From a virus: a stretch of 39,893 bases of DNA. Below are positions 1 to 7,291 of this stretch, one piece after another. Position 1 is the stretch's first letter, and each line of letters opens with the position of its first letter. The stretch lies in the IMG/VR virus record IMGVR_UViG_3300044684_000234, positions 1 to 39,893 of that record; one strand, written 5' to 3'. The notes under the pieces were generated by a model that ran no database searches, had not been told where the DNA came from, and was given only the letters and a program-made list of their open reading frames with translations. Made by a program: the position numbers and the translations under genes.

Positions 1-81
1 TTCGCTGCCCCCCGAGGGGGCTGGCCTGCCTTGGGGCGGCCCGGCGGCAGGCCCCTCCTTCCCCGCCCTCCAGCGCACGCG
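1..81. other. Host flank upstream of the MutS-like gene
   Basis: No gene is visible. The stretch is GC-rich and holds two inverted repeats, one of C and G runs around 8-20 and one GCCTGCC/GGCAGGC pair at 24-30 and 46-52, of the kind common between Burkholderiales genes. It should contain the promoter and leader of the host gene that starts at 82. Confidence 0.5.
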
Positions 82-144
82 ATGAACGCTCCCGAGGATT
101 TCGGCGCCCATACGCCGGTCATGCAGCGGGGTTTTCTCCTATGA
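82..144 (+). pseudogene. Truncated 5' end of a host gene, MutS-like N-terminus
   Basis: An ATG at 82 opens a frame reading MNAPEDFGAHTPVMQ, then RGFLL and a TGA at 142-144. The HTPVMQ motif close to the N-terminus matches the conserved start of bacterial MutS, where HTPMMQQY is typical. MutS is the DNA mismatch recognition ATPase, normally about 850 residues. Homology ends exactly at the putative phage attachment core, so this is read as the host start codon region severed by integration. The stop overlaps the ATG of the next small frame (ATGA). Naming the target mutS rests on this short motif only, because the rest of the gene lies outside the window. Confidence 0.5.
103..129 (+). other. Attachment core copy 1, host-side half of attL
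   Basis: Core pattern CAYACGCCSGTSATGCAGCGG within a 27-bp match to the other three copies. To its left the sequence is host-like (codons for FGAHTPVMQ); to its right it is the shared att cassette. Confidence 0.6.
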
Positions 145-244
145 GCGAGAACGCTGCTGAGCGCGAAGTTACGCCGCCGCCTACGCTCGCGCCCGACTCA
201 CGAGGGAAGCCGGCGGAATTCGGCGCTCACACGCCCGTGATGCA
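118..244 (+). repeat. Prophage-end direct repeat, left copy (127 bp)
   Basis: This stretch is identical base for base to 39767-39893; the first mismatch to the left is at 117. It contains the stop/start cassette and one full attachment core. The spacing between copies is 39,649 bp, the likely length of the excised phage circle. Confidence 0.9.
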
Positions 245-263
245 GCGGCGGTTGTGCCTCTGA
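141..263 (+). CDS. 40-codon att-region ORF with a replacement MutS-like N-terminus
   Basis: The frame starts at an ATG that overlaps the stop of the truncated host gene (ATGA). It encodes MSENAAEREV, a proline-rich linker, then EFGAHTPVMQ and RRLCL before TGA. The FGAHTPVMQ segment repeats the host gene N-terminus although the DNA before it differs. This suggests a phage- or element-carried substitute start for the target gene, reached by termination-reinitiation coupling. At this left copy the frame runs into phage DNA and stops. The identical right copy begins at 39790 and is cut by the window end. Whether the peptide itself does anything is unknown. Confidence 0.4.
   Translation: MSENAAEREVTPPPTLAPDSRGKPAEFGAHTPVMQRRLCL
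222..248 (+). other. Attachment core copy 2
   Basis: Second copy of the core, 119 bp after copy 1. To its right the sequence becomes phage-specific. It differs from copy 1 at a few third-codon positions of the HTPVMQ frame, including GTG for GTC. Confidence 0.55.
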
Positions 264-282
264 GCGCGGAGCGCTGATTCTC

Positions 283-294
283 GAAACCTACGCT
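283..294 (+). other. Candidate integrase arm-type site, left
   Basis: The 12-mer GAAACCTACGCT occurs here and again at 39561-39572 next to the integrase start, so it is present on both phage arms. A shorter CCTACGCT also lies in each att cassette (180-187 and its right copy). Repeated short sites on both sides of the core are typical of tyrosine integrase arm binding. Confidence 0.35.
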
Positions 295-351
295 GCTCAC
301 CACGCCAGGGCGGGGGTGGCAGGCACAGCGGATGCTGTACGCTTATCCAGT

Positions 352-570
352 ATGAAACTAACCCCGTTCTACTACTGGATGCTGCCGGACCCGCTACGCG
401 GCGGGAAGCTACGCCGCACGAGCTGGCAAATGACCGATCACGAGGCGGCCAAGTACCCGGGGGCCGTGCGGCTCGATCACACCGTGACCTGGCGCGATCT
501 GCCGGAGACGCCCGAGGAGGCCATGCGCTTCTGCACGAGCGGCTACCAGGGCAACGGCAGCGGCCGCTGA
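352..570 (+). CDS. Small conserved phage-type protein, function unknown
   Basis: Encodes a soluble protein of 72 residues starting MKLTPFYYWMLPDPLRGGK. It is rich in Trp, Tyr and Arg, with a TSWQMTDHEAAKYPG segment seen in small proteins of Burkholderiales phages; no catalytic motif is visible. A GTG at 316 would add 12 residues, but those look non-coding, so the ATG at 352 is preferred. It is the only rightward gene left of the late operon. It ends 3 bp from the end of the convergent holin gene and sits beside attL, the usual place for a gene added to a prophage and expressed in the lysogen. Confidence 0.6.
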   Translation: MKLTPFYYWMLPDPLRGGKLRRTSWQMTDHEAAKYPGAVRLDHTVTWRDLPETPEEAMRFCTSGYQGNGSGR

Positions 571-573
571 GTG

Positions 574-1098
574 TCAGCCGCGCGTGTCGATCTGCACGTT
601 GGGGTCGGCCTGGGCCTTGCCTCGGAACCAGCTGGCCACGCCCAGGACACCGCCAAAGGCCAGCCACACCTCGGGCGGGACGCTCGGCGGGGCGATATGC
701 ATCAGCGGCAGTACGAAGTAGCACCCGAAGGCCATCGTGCCGAAGATGAAACCGTTGTAGGGGCGCCAGGCGTAGGTGGGCCAATGGTCGCTCTTGCCTT
801 CGGTCTGCATGGTGGCGTTGACCGATTGCACGACGTTCGACTGTGCCGTGATCTCGGCCTCGGCGTGCCGCTCGATCAGGCTCTGCAGCTGCACCTGGCG
901 GTCGGCCTCGATCTGCTTGATCTTCACGGCCGCCTCGGGGCTCGTGGCCAGTGCCTGCGCCACCTCATCCGGCGTGTTGCCGGTGCCGATTGCCGACGCA
1001 ATCATCGCGCCCACCGCGCCGCCGGCGGGGCCGCCGATCAGCGTGCCCAGGATCGGCGCCACCTTGCCGATGTCGCCCCTCAGGTCTTTCCAATCCAT
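574..1098 (-). CDS. Holin, GTA-type three-TM family
   Basis: Protein of 174 residues. A Gly/Ala-rich hydrophobic N-terminal segment (GGPAGGAVGAMIASAIG) is followed by a charged helical region and two membrane segments near the C-terminus (FIFGTMAFGCYFVLPLM and VWLAFGGVLGVASWF). A WPTYAWRPYNG segment precedes the second membrane helix. This layout is characteristic of the 3TM holin family known from gene transfer agents and many prophages. It lies directly downstream of the M15 endolysin gene, with one base between them, as expected for a lysis cassette. It should form inner-membrane lesions that time lysis. Confidence 0.8.
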   Translation of the reverse strand: MDWKDLRGDIGKVAPILGTLIGGPAGGAVGAMIASAIGTGNTPDEVAQALATSPEAAVKIKQIEADRQVQLQSLIERHAEAEITAQSNVVQSVNATMQTEGKSDHWPTYAWRPYNGFIFGTMAFGCYFVLPLMHIAPPSVPPEVWLAFGGVLGVASWFRGKAQADPNVQIDTRG

Positions 1099-1099
1099 A

Positions 1100-1576
1100 T
1101 CAAACCTCCTGGATGCCCAGCTCGGTGCCGGCGTGGCTGATGGTGATCACGCGGTTGACCGGCTGCTCCGGCACGCGCGTGGACGTGTGAACCCACAAGC
1201 GCCCCGGCATCGGGCACTCGTGGATGAGCTGGCCGATCGCCAGCGCGTTGACGCGCGGGGCCAGCGCCTTGCACACCTGGTAGGGCGTGCCGAAGCTCGG
1301 CGCGCTCCAGTCGGCCGCCATGGCGCGCACGTGGTCGCTGCTGTCCTTGCTGCCGAGGAAGCGGTTGAGCGCCAGGCTGCGATAACCACTGCTCACGACG
1401 ATGGGCACCGGCTCGCCCTTCAGGCCCGAGAGGAAGGCGCGGATGCGTTCGAGCATTTGCGCCGTGGCCTCGATGTTGGCCTGCAGCTCGGGCGGCATCG
1501 TGTTGTCGATGCCGCGGAACGCCGCGATGGCGCTGGCGGTCAGCTCCTCCAGCGTGAAATGGGGTGTCAGTTGCAT
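1100..1576 (-). CDS. Endolysin, M15-family peptidase
   Basis: Protein of 158 residues with the fold signature of zinc D-Ala-D-Ala carboxypeptidases (Peptidase_M15_3). The visible zinc ligands are His82 and Asp89 in SSDHVRAMAADW and His130 in LWVHTS; SSGYRS precedes them and Glu120 is a candidate catalytic acid. There is no signal peptide, so release should depend on the neighbouring holin. It would cut cross-links in host peptidoglycan. It begins like many phage endolysins of this family (HFTLEELTASA). It lies between the membrane protein at 1587-1892 and the holin. Confidence 0.87.
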   Translation of the reverse strand: MQLTPHFTLEELTASAIAAFRGIDNTMPPELQANIEATAQMLERIRAFLSGLKGEPVPIVVSSGYRSLALNRFLGSKDSSDHVRAMAADWSAPSFGTPYQVCKALAPRVNALAIGQLIHECPMPGRLWVHTSTRVPEQPVNRVITISHAGTELGIQEV

Positions 1577-1586
1577 GCGCTTCTCC

Positions 1587-1892
1587 TCACTTGTGGGGTG
1601 TGTTGTGGCCGGGAATGACGCCGTGGTAGAGGCCCAACAGCGCCAGGCCGAGTAGCACCAGGTTCTTGAGCCACACCGCGGCGCGGCCGATCCAGCCGGC
1701 GACCTTGAAACCGCTTTTGAACGTGGTGAGGAGTTCGCGCACCTCGGTGGTGACCTCGGTGTTGCGCGTCAGCTCGGCCTGCATCAGGTCCATGCGGGCA
1801 GAGCCCTTGTCGAGCCGCTCGTGGATGCGCTCCAGGTCCGCGTAGGTCAGCGGCGGAGGTGTCGGCTGGTCCTCGTGATCGGGTGTCCCCAT
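1587..1892 (-). CDS. Small membrane protein of the lysis cassette, possible second holin or antiholin
   Basis: Protein of 101 residues. The N-terminal half is a soluble, probably coiled-coil segment (DLERIHERLDKGSARMDLMQ), followed by FKSGFKVAGWIGRAAVWLK and one membrane helix (NLVLLGLALLGLYHGVI) near the C-terminus. Comparable proteins sit just before the endolysin in many Burkholderiales phages. It is the first gene after the terminator at 1911-1933, so its expression depends on readthrough or a local promoter. It could act as a holin partner or a regulator of lysis timing; the sequence does not decide which. Confidence 0.65.
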   Translation of the reverse strand: MGTPDHEDQPTPPPLTYADLERIHERLDKGSARMDLMQAELTRNTEVTTEVRELLTTFKSGFKVAGWIGRAAVWLKNLVLLGLALLGLYHGVIPGHNTPHK

Positions 1893-1910
1893 GTGTGCCC
1901 TCCGTGCACG

Positions 1911-1933
1911 AAAAAGCCCGCGCGCGGCGGGCT
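1911..1933 (-). terminator. Intrinsic terminator after the tail operon
   Basis: On the minus strand AGCCCGC, a short loop and GCGGGCT are followed by a run of five T residues. It lies between the J-like gene and the lysis cassette, so it would separate tail from lysis expression unless the Q-like antiterminator reads through it. Confidence 0.75.
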
Positions 1934-1940
1934 GGGTGGT

Positions 1941-1956
1941 GTATAGGCGTCTGAAC
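1941..1956. repeat. Dispersed palindrome, site 1
   Basis: GTATAGGCGTCTGAAC, 14 of 16 to the consensus GTACAGRCGYCTGYAC. Intergenic, between the J-like stop and the terminator. Confidence 0.65.
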
Positions 1957-1960
1957 GCGG

Positions 1961-4744
1961 CTAGGTGTGGTTGTTGCGGCGGTTCAGCACGATGGTGAAC
2001 TGCGCCGAGGCCTGCACCGTGTGGGTCGCAACGTCGCGGATCTGCACGTTGAAGATCGAGCCCTCGCTGGCCACGTATTCGGGGTCACCGTCGCCCAGCG
2101 GGCCGAGGCCAAGCGTCTGCGTGGTGCCGAGGTTGAGCGGCGTGTCCATGCCTGGGCTCGTGATCGCCACGCCGCTCACCAGGTGCAACACCAGCTCGAA
2201 GTCCGCAGCGCGCGTCGAGCTGATCGACGGCAGCAGCTGCCACTGGCCCGGCACCGTCTCGTTGTCGGTGTAGGTGATGGTGTCGGTCGAGCCGTTGTTG
2301 TCGGTGAAGCTGAGCGTGCCGTTGTTGTTGAAGTTGATGGTGACGTAGGGGTCGACGTTGGCGGTGTCGACGTAGAAGCTGCGATTGGTCAGGTTCGGGA
2401 AGATCGGCCCGGTGTCCGGCGTGTCGCTGTAATTCCCGCTGATCGGGTCTTGGATCTCGCCAGGCGCGGGCAGCAGATCGTTGTCGACGGTGTGCACGCG
2501 GTCATCCTCCTGCACCGCGGTGATCTGCACTTGGCGCAACCCGCGCGGTACCAGGCTCTTGATGCGGCACTCGATCGCGCCGTTGGAGCTGGTGCCGATC
2601 GCATACTTGGTGCGTTCCTTGGTGGCCACGTCGAATATCGGCGTGAAGTCCGGCGCCGCGGTGAGGAAGGCCTGATCGTTGGCAGGCCCCTGCTCGCACA
2701 TGATGGCCGGGTGGGCGGTGCCGTCAGGCCGCTGCAGGCGGACGTAATACTGCCCCGACTCCGACCAATCCACCGGCTCGCTGAGGCTCAGCGTGAGCGA
2801 GCCCGCATCCCAGTCCACCACGTCGCCGAACTGGCCCCACTCGGGCAGATCGTGGGCCACCAGCACCAGCGCGCCGTAGGCCGGCAGCCGGCCGTCGCTC
2901 GCCGAGAGCCATTGAGCGGTGCAGCGCCGGTAGTAGGTGTCGGCGATCATGTAGCGGCCTTCGCGCTCGGCGTGCTTGGAGCCGCACACACCATAGATGC
3001 GCTCGGTGACAGGGTTGCGCACGTCGCCGGCGGCGACGCCTGGCGCCGGGCAGAGGATGTGCCGCCAGTCCCACACCGCGTTGTTGAAATACTCGACGAT
3101 CACCGCGTCGGGCGTCTGGTCGTTGACCAGGCTGAAGGTCATGCCGAAGCTGCTGCCGCCGTTGTCCGCCACCATGTTGCGCGGGGTGTACATGGCCACG
3201 GGGAGCGTCTGCTGCTGGTCGCGCATCACCGTGTACACGCCACCGCGCGGCATGCACACCGCGCGCCCGGCGCGGGCAATCAAGTCCTTCGCCTGGTCGA
3301 AGGTGTAAGCCGAGTCGAAGACGAAGTCGAAGCGGTCCTGCCGGGCGGCCCACACCTGGTCAAGCTCATACAGCGTCTCCAGGTCGATGCGGCTGTCGGG
3401 CAAGCCGCCGCCATACGCGGTATTCGAGAGCATGTCCGCGAGCGCCCAGGCGATCGAGCGCGTTTCCGACAGGCCCGTCGACCAGCCCGTATCGGGCGAC
3501 CAGGTGCGCAACATGCGCTGCGAGAAGATGGCCACGCGGCGCTGGCTCAAGCCGCCGAGCTGCTCGCTGGCCTTGATCTTCAGCTCGATGTAGGTGGCCG
3601 TGGAGCACAGCGGGGCAGGCTCATCGAGGATGCACCGCATCCCGGCCCACAGCATGTTGTTGAGCGCGCCGAGGGACTCGTCCTTTACGTCGAACCGCAC
3701 GGCAAACACCTCGATGCGCTTGGCGGTGTCGAAGGTGTATGAGAACGTGCGGCGAACGTCGCTGGTGGTGGCGCCGGTGATCGTCTCGTCGATGATCAGC
3801 GTGTTACCGGTCAGCGCCACGCCATAGTCGTCGATCTCGCGGTAGTAGACCTTGATTTGCGGCGACAGCGAGTCGATGCCGCTGCCGTTCTGCTTGCCGA
3901 GGCCATTGAACACCACGTCGACCTGCAGGGTCTTGACGCGCAGGCCGGGCCCGCATGCCGCGAACGCGCCATTGACCACGCCGGTCAGCAGCTCCTGCCC
4001 CACCACCTCGGCCGACGTGATGACATTCGCCGCCACGAGCGACGGCGCTGTGCCGGGCCCGAGGATGTTGTAGGTGACGCCGTCGAAGTGGCTGATGTTC
4101 GTGTCGGCGATCTCGATGCGAGGGATGTCATAGGTGCCCTGGCCCACCTCCAGGATCGCGTAGTAGTACTGATCGCTGGTGTCGTTGTCGTACTGAATGT
4201 ACGGCTGCGCCGCGAACTTGGGGAACGACCGGTTGAACCCGTAGCCCACCGCGATGGGCTCGTTTTGCTGGCCCAGCTCGTTGCCGTCGAGCGCGAAGCT
4301 GTAGGTGGTGCTGCCGGCCAGCGCCTGTTTCTCCTGTGGTGCGGCGGTCGGCACGAGCGTGCTGGCCACCGCGGAGACCGCCTCCGCGGCCGCAAAGGCC
4401 CTCAGCGCGGCCGCGGCCTGCGGGCCCACGTAGAACGAGGCGATGAAGGCGATGGCCGCCAGCGCGGCCTGGGATACCCCGTTGTTGCCGTCGCCGCCCA
4501 GCACCTCGTCGGTGACCACGACGATGTCGCCCTCGCGCACCACGCGCTCACCCATCGAGGGCAGCACATAGTCGCCATTGACCGTCACGGTCATCCGGTG
4601 GCCTGGCTTGCGGGCCAGCTCGGGCTGCACCAGGTCGCGCAGCGGCACGCCGGCAGGCACACGCCGGGCGCTGCGCGCGTCGACGGGGACGAAGGGCTCG
4701 TCGACAACGACCAGCGTGGCCATCGGGGGTTCGCGGGGGATCAC
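1961..4744 (-). CDS. Tail-tip host specificity protein, J-like
   Basis: Protein of about 927 residues, the tail-tip protein that contacts the host receptor and closes the tail tube. Segments such as GLSQRRVAIFSQRMLRTW, the AWALADMLSNTAYGGG region and VIVEYFNNAVWDWRHILCP are typical of J-family hub domains, followed by beta-rich, Thr/Asn-rich C-terminal domains likely to bind the receptor. The N-terminus has a ubiquitin-like stretch (MTVTVNGDYVLPSMGERVVREGDIV) like lambda I, then a hydrophobic Ala-rich segment, suggesting an I-J fusion. GTG 4744 overlaps the upstream stop and has GGAAG before it; ATG 4723 is the alternative. The open frame continues further upstream only by chance. Confidence 0.85.
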   Translation of the reverse strand: MIPREPPMATLVVVDEPFVPVDARSARRVPAGVPLRDLVQPELARKPGHRMTVTVNGDYVLPSMGERVVREGDIVVVTDEVLGGDGNNGVSQAALAAIAFIASFYVGPQAAAALRAFAAAEAVSAVASTLVPTAAPQEKQALAGSTTYSFALDGNELGQQNEPIAVGYGFNRSFPKFAAQPYIQYDNDTSDQYYYAILEVGQGTYDIPRIEIADTNISHFDGVTYNILGPGTAPSLVAANVITSAEVVGQELLTGVVNGAFAACGPGLRVKTLQVDVVFNGLGKQNGSGIDSLSPQIKVYYREIDDYGVALTGNTLIIDETITGATTSDVRRTFSYTFDTAKRIEVFAVRFDVKDESLGALNNMLWAGMRCILDEPAPLCSTATYIELKIKASEQLGGLSQRRVAIFSQRMLRTWSPDTGWSTGLSETRSIAWALADMLSNTAYGGGLPDSRIDLETLYELDQVWAARQDRFDFVFDSAYTFDQAKDLIARAGRAVCMPRGGVYTVMRDQQQTLPVAMYTPRNMVADNGGSSFGMTFSLVNDQTPDAVIVEYFNNAVWDWRHILCPAPGVAAGDVRNPVTERIYGVCGSKHAEREGRYMIADTYYRRCTAQWLSASDGRLPAYGALVLVAHDLPEWGQFGDVVDWDAGSLTLSLSEPVDWSESGQYYVRLQRPDGTAHPAIMCEQGPANDQAFLTAAPDFTPIFDVATKERTKYAIGTSSNGAIECRIKSLVPRGLRQVQITAVQEDDRVHTVDNDLLPAPGEIQDPISGNYSDTPDTGPIFPNLTNRSFYVDTANVDPYVTINFNNNGTLSFTDNNGSTDTITYTDNETVPGQWQLLPSISSTRAADFELVLHLVSGVAITSPGMDTPLNLGTTQTLGLGPLGDGDPEYVASEGSIFNVQIRDVATHTVQASAQFTIVLNRRNNHT

Positions 4745-5178
4745 GAGGTCTTCCTCCAGAGCTTGATGTGGCCGAAGCCGAGCGACGCCAGGTCGCCCAG
4801 GCTGGGCGTGTAGATGACGCTGCCCTCCTCGCGGCCGGTTTCTTCGTCGCGGTGACCGACGGCGTGCAGCACGCCCAGGCGCAGATCCGCGCGCACCATC
4901 ACGCCCACGTGCAGGCCTTGCCGGCTGTTCATGGTCACGATGTCCAGCTCCTGCGCCGCGGCGCGCGGGCCTTGGCCCACGCACTGCCAGCCGCCGGCGT
5001 TGGCGGCGTCCAGCACCTCGGCCGCGCACAGGCCCCGCTGCAGCGCCGGCACCTCGATGCCGCGCTGCGTGAGCCACACGTGCCGCACCAGGCCGCGGCA
5101 GTCAAAGCCGTCCGGGCCGTCCAGCCCTTCGCGCCACGGCTTGCCGATCAGGGCCCAGGCCCAGTGCTGGCGGCTCAT
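4741..5178 (-). CDS. Tail assembly NlpC/P60-family peptidase, K-like
   Basis: Protein of 145 residues. Cys27 in GFDCRGLVRHVW and His90 in GLHVGVMV match the catalytic Cys and His of NlpC/P60 hydrolases, and His105 may be the third residue. Lambda K-type proteins with this domain act during tail-tip assembly or cell-wall penetration. The lambda K JAB domain is absent, so this is the short form. Its ATG overlaps the previous stop (ATGA), and its stop overlaps the GTG of the J-like gene, so the three tail-tip genes look translationally coupled. Confidence 0.82.
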   Translation of the reverse strand: MSRQHWAWALIGKPWREGLDGPDGFDCRGLVRHVWLTQRGIEVPALQRGLCAAEVLDAANAGGWQCVGQGPRAAAQELDIVTMNSRQGLHVGVMVRADLRLGVLHAVGHRDEETGREEGSVIYTPSLGDLASLGFGHIKLWRKTS

Positions 5179-5747
5179 CGCGCGGTCAACCCAGGAAAGC
5201 GCACCACGTCGTGCACGTCGGCGGGGAACCTGGTGTTGTGGATGTCGCCCAGCCCGGCCTTGGCTTCGACGTGGTCGACGAGCACGGACACCTCCTGCAG
5301 CGTGAACTTGGTGACGGGTAACGTGTGCGGGCCGCTCAGGTCGCTGGTGAGGTAAGTGCGGTGCGTGAGCGTGACCTTGTTGAGCGTGCCGTTCAGCTGC
5401 TTCAGCAGGTCGTAGATCTGCCGGCTCACGTTGTCCACCTTGAGCGCGATCTGCGGCACGCCGCCCTCCTGCTCGCTCGGCAGGTCCATGTCGAACGCCA
5501 CCGGTAGGAACGTGACCGGCTGGCCGGCGTGCATCGGCGCATCGGCTTCGAGCGTGGCGGTGAGCGGCGCGAAATCGCGCACCACGTAAGCCTCGGTTGG
5601 GTTGCCGTTCTCGTCCAGGAATGGCTGCGGCGTCATCGCAAAGGTGAGCGTCTCCAGCACGGTGACGGTGGTGTCGGCGAGCACCCAGGCCTGTTTGAGC
5701 GCCTGGCTGTGGCTGACGCCGCTGAGTGGTGTGTCAAAGGTCGGCAT
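5175..5747 (-). CDS. Minor tail protein, DUF1833 type (L-like position)
   Basis: Protein of 190 residues. The MPTFDTPLSGVSHSQALKQAW start, the central LPSEQEGGVPQIALKVDNV segment and the RTYLTSDLSGPH segment are typical of the DUF1833 family found just before the K-like peptidase in siphophages. By position it corresponds to lambda L, a structural part of the tail tip. No enzymatic motif is visible. The lambda L iron-sulfur cysteines are absent, so only the position, not the cofactor, is shared with lambda L. Confidence 0.75.
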   Translation of the reverse strand: MPTFDTPLSGVSHSQALKQAWVLADTTVTVLETLTFAMTPQPFLDENGNPTEAYVVRDFAPLTATLEADAPMHAGQPVTFLPVAFDMDLPSEQEGGVPQIALKVDNVSRQIYDLLKQLNGTLNKVTLTHRTYLTSDLSGPHTLPVTKFTLQEVSVLVDHVEAKAGLGDIHNTRFPADVHDVVRFPGLTAR

Positions 5748-5754
5748 CGGGTTC

Positions 5755-7290
5755 TCAGTTCACGCTGCGGCCGCGCTCCTCCAGCTGCGCGGTGACGCGC
5801 CAGAGGCCCGCGGCGTTGCCGTAGTGGATGTACTGCCACTGCGGTTCGTCCATGAAGCGGAAGGTGCGGTAGATGGGACCGCTGCGGCCTGGCAGCGACG
5901 CGTTGAACCAGCCCGACCACTCGCTGAGCGTCGTCTTGCCGAAGGTCTTGAGGGTCTGCAGCTGGTCGCGCGTCAGCACGGTCCACACCGAAAGCGTGGC
6001 GTGATAGTCCTGCGAGCGCGCGCGGCGCACCTCTGGGCCGCTGGGCAGCGTGCTCTTGGCGCGGCGCTCGGTGGGCTGGCCAGAGTCGAGCTGCAGCTGC
6101 GGCAGGTCGCTTGGGTACACCGGCAGCACGGCGCTCGGGCTGACGGCCGTGAAGCTCTCTACGCCCCAGGCGCCCCAGCCGATGCCGGCCTTCCACACGC
6201 GTGCGCGGCCGGAGGTTTCGGACTCGGCCCACTCGAAGCGGCCATCCTCATAGACGAGGAGGTTGCTCGTGGCCTCGATCTGGTCCGCCGGCGCCAGGTC
6301 GGGCGCGGTGGCCGATAGCCGCATGGTGGCGTCGGGGTACGGCTCCGTCACGTTTTTGTAGGTGTAGCCGGTGGCGGCCTCCATGCTCGTGATCGGCCTG
6401 CGGTTGCTGGCCACGCCGGCGTCGGTGACGACCTTGAACTTGATCGGCGTGCCGTGCGGGTTCTTCCCCAAGCGACACGTCACCGTCACTTGATCGGCTG
6501 CCCAACTCACCACGCTTTGCGTGACGCCCTCGGCATCGACGTAGCCGTTGCTGCCCTGCGTGGCGCCGAAGTAGACGCCGTAGATCGTGAGGGGCGCGCC
6601 GTCCTGCGGCGTGAGCGTGCTGAAGCTCTGCACGGTGGGCGTGACCGGAACGCCGATCAGCGCGAGCGCGCCCATGTAGTACCGGCGCGTGAACGCGTTC
6701 GTGAGCGACTGCCAGCCGGCAGGAAACCCCGCCTCCGAGAGGACGCCGGGGAACTGGTACAGCGACGCGACCTGGATGGTGCCCCCGCCGAAGGTGCCGG
6801 ACACGTCGGCCGACCAGCCGGCGTCGGGCGTGCCGAAGGTGACGGGTGCGAAGCATATGCAATCGCACACCAGCAGGTCGTTGGGCACGCTGTTTTCGCC
6901 GAGCACGAGCTGCGGCGATGCGTCGGCCGCGGTGTAGAACACCGGCACGCCATCGACCAGAGGCGTATCGAGGCCGCTGATCTCGCGCACGATGGCGCCC
7001 ACCCACATGGTGGCGCCCTGCTTGTTGAAGCTGATGGTGAGCGGGCCGGTGGCGGCCGCGGTGGTGGTGTAGTACGCCATGCCCACCGGGTCGGTGTAGC
7101 CGCCGCCGACCAGCGTCCAGGTGTTGCCTTGGTTGTCGGTGAACGGGGCGCTGTAGTAGGCCGAGTTCGAGGTCATCACCGTCATGACGACGGGGTTGCC
7201 GGCGGTGACGCCGGCGCAGACCATGTCCCAGTTGACGTTGTCGTAGGCGCTGCCGTCGATGTAGGTGTTGACGCGGGTGGGGTTGCTCAT
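5755..7290 (-). CDS. Composite tail protein: beta-sandwich, IPT/TIG-like and tail-tip domains
   Basis: Protein of 511 residues in three parts. Residues 1-215 form a predicted beta-sandwich (GNTWTLVGGGYTD, TGPLTISFNKQGATMWVGAIVREISG). Residues about 218-300 resemble an IPT/TIG Ig-like domain (PTVQSFSTLTPQDGAPLTIYGVYF). The last 110 residues (SGPEVRRARSQDYHATLSVW to LWRVTAQLEERGR) form a small tail-tip domain, also seen in shorter form in the protein at 9164-9559. It lies between the tailspike and the L-like gene. It probably forms part of the tail tip with surface-exposed adhesin modules. Function is inferred from architecture only. Confidence 0.6.
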   Translation of the reverse strand: MSNPTRVNTYIDGSAYDNVNWDMVCAGVTAGNPVVMTVMTSNSAYYSAPFTDNQGNTWTLVGGGYTDPVGMAYYTTTAAATGPLTISFNKQGATMWVGAIVREISGLDTPLVDGVPVFYTAADASPQLVLGENSVPNDLLVCDCICFAPVTFGTPDAGWSADVSGTFGGGTIQVASLYQFPGVLSEAGFPAGWQSLTNAFTRRYYMGALALIGVPVTPTVQSFSTLTPQDGAPLTIYGVYFGATQGSNGYVDAEGVTQSVVSWAADQVTVTCRLGKNPHGTPIKFKVVTDAGVASNRRPITSMEAATGYTYKNVTEPYPDATMRLSATAPDLAPADQIEATSNLLVYEDGRFEWAESETSGRARVWKAGIGWGAWGVESFTAVSPSAVLPVYPSDLPQLQLDSGQPTERRAKSTLPSGPEVRRARSQDYHATLSVWTVLTRDQLQTLKTFGKTTLSEWSGWFNASLPGRSGPIYRTFRFMDEPQWQYIHYGNAAGLWRVTAQLEERGRSVN

Positions 7291-7291
7291 G

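Noticed and set aside
1-263. Integration in a tRNA gene
   Set aside because: No cloverleaf can be drawn at the repeats; the cores instead read in frame as a protein N-terminus.
1967-3742. Long rightward open frame opposite the J-like gene
   Set aside because: Arg/Val/His-rich shadow composition typical of the antisense of a high-GC gene; the opposite strand codes for a clear tail protein.
4745-5077. N-terminal extension of the J-like frame
   Set aside because: Arg/Gly/Ala-rich and out of phase with the NlpC/P60 gene that really occupies this DNA.
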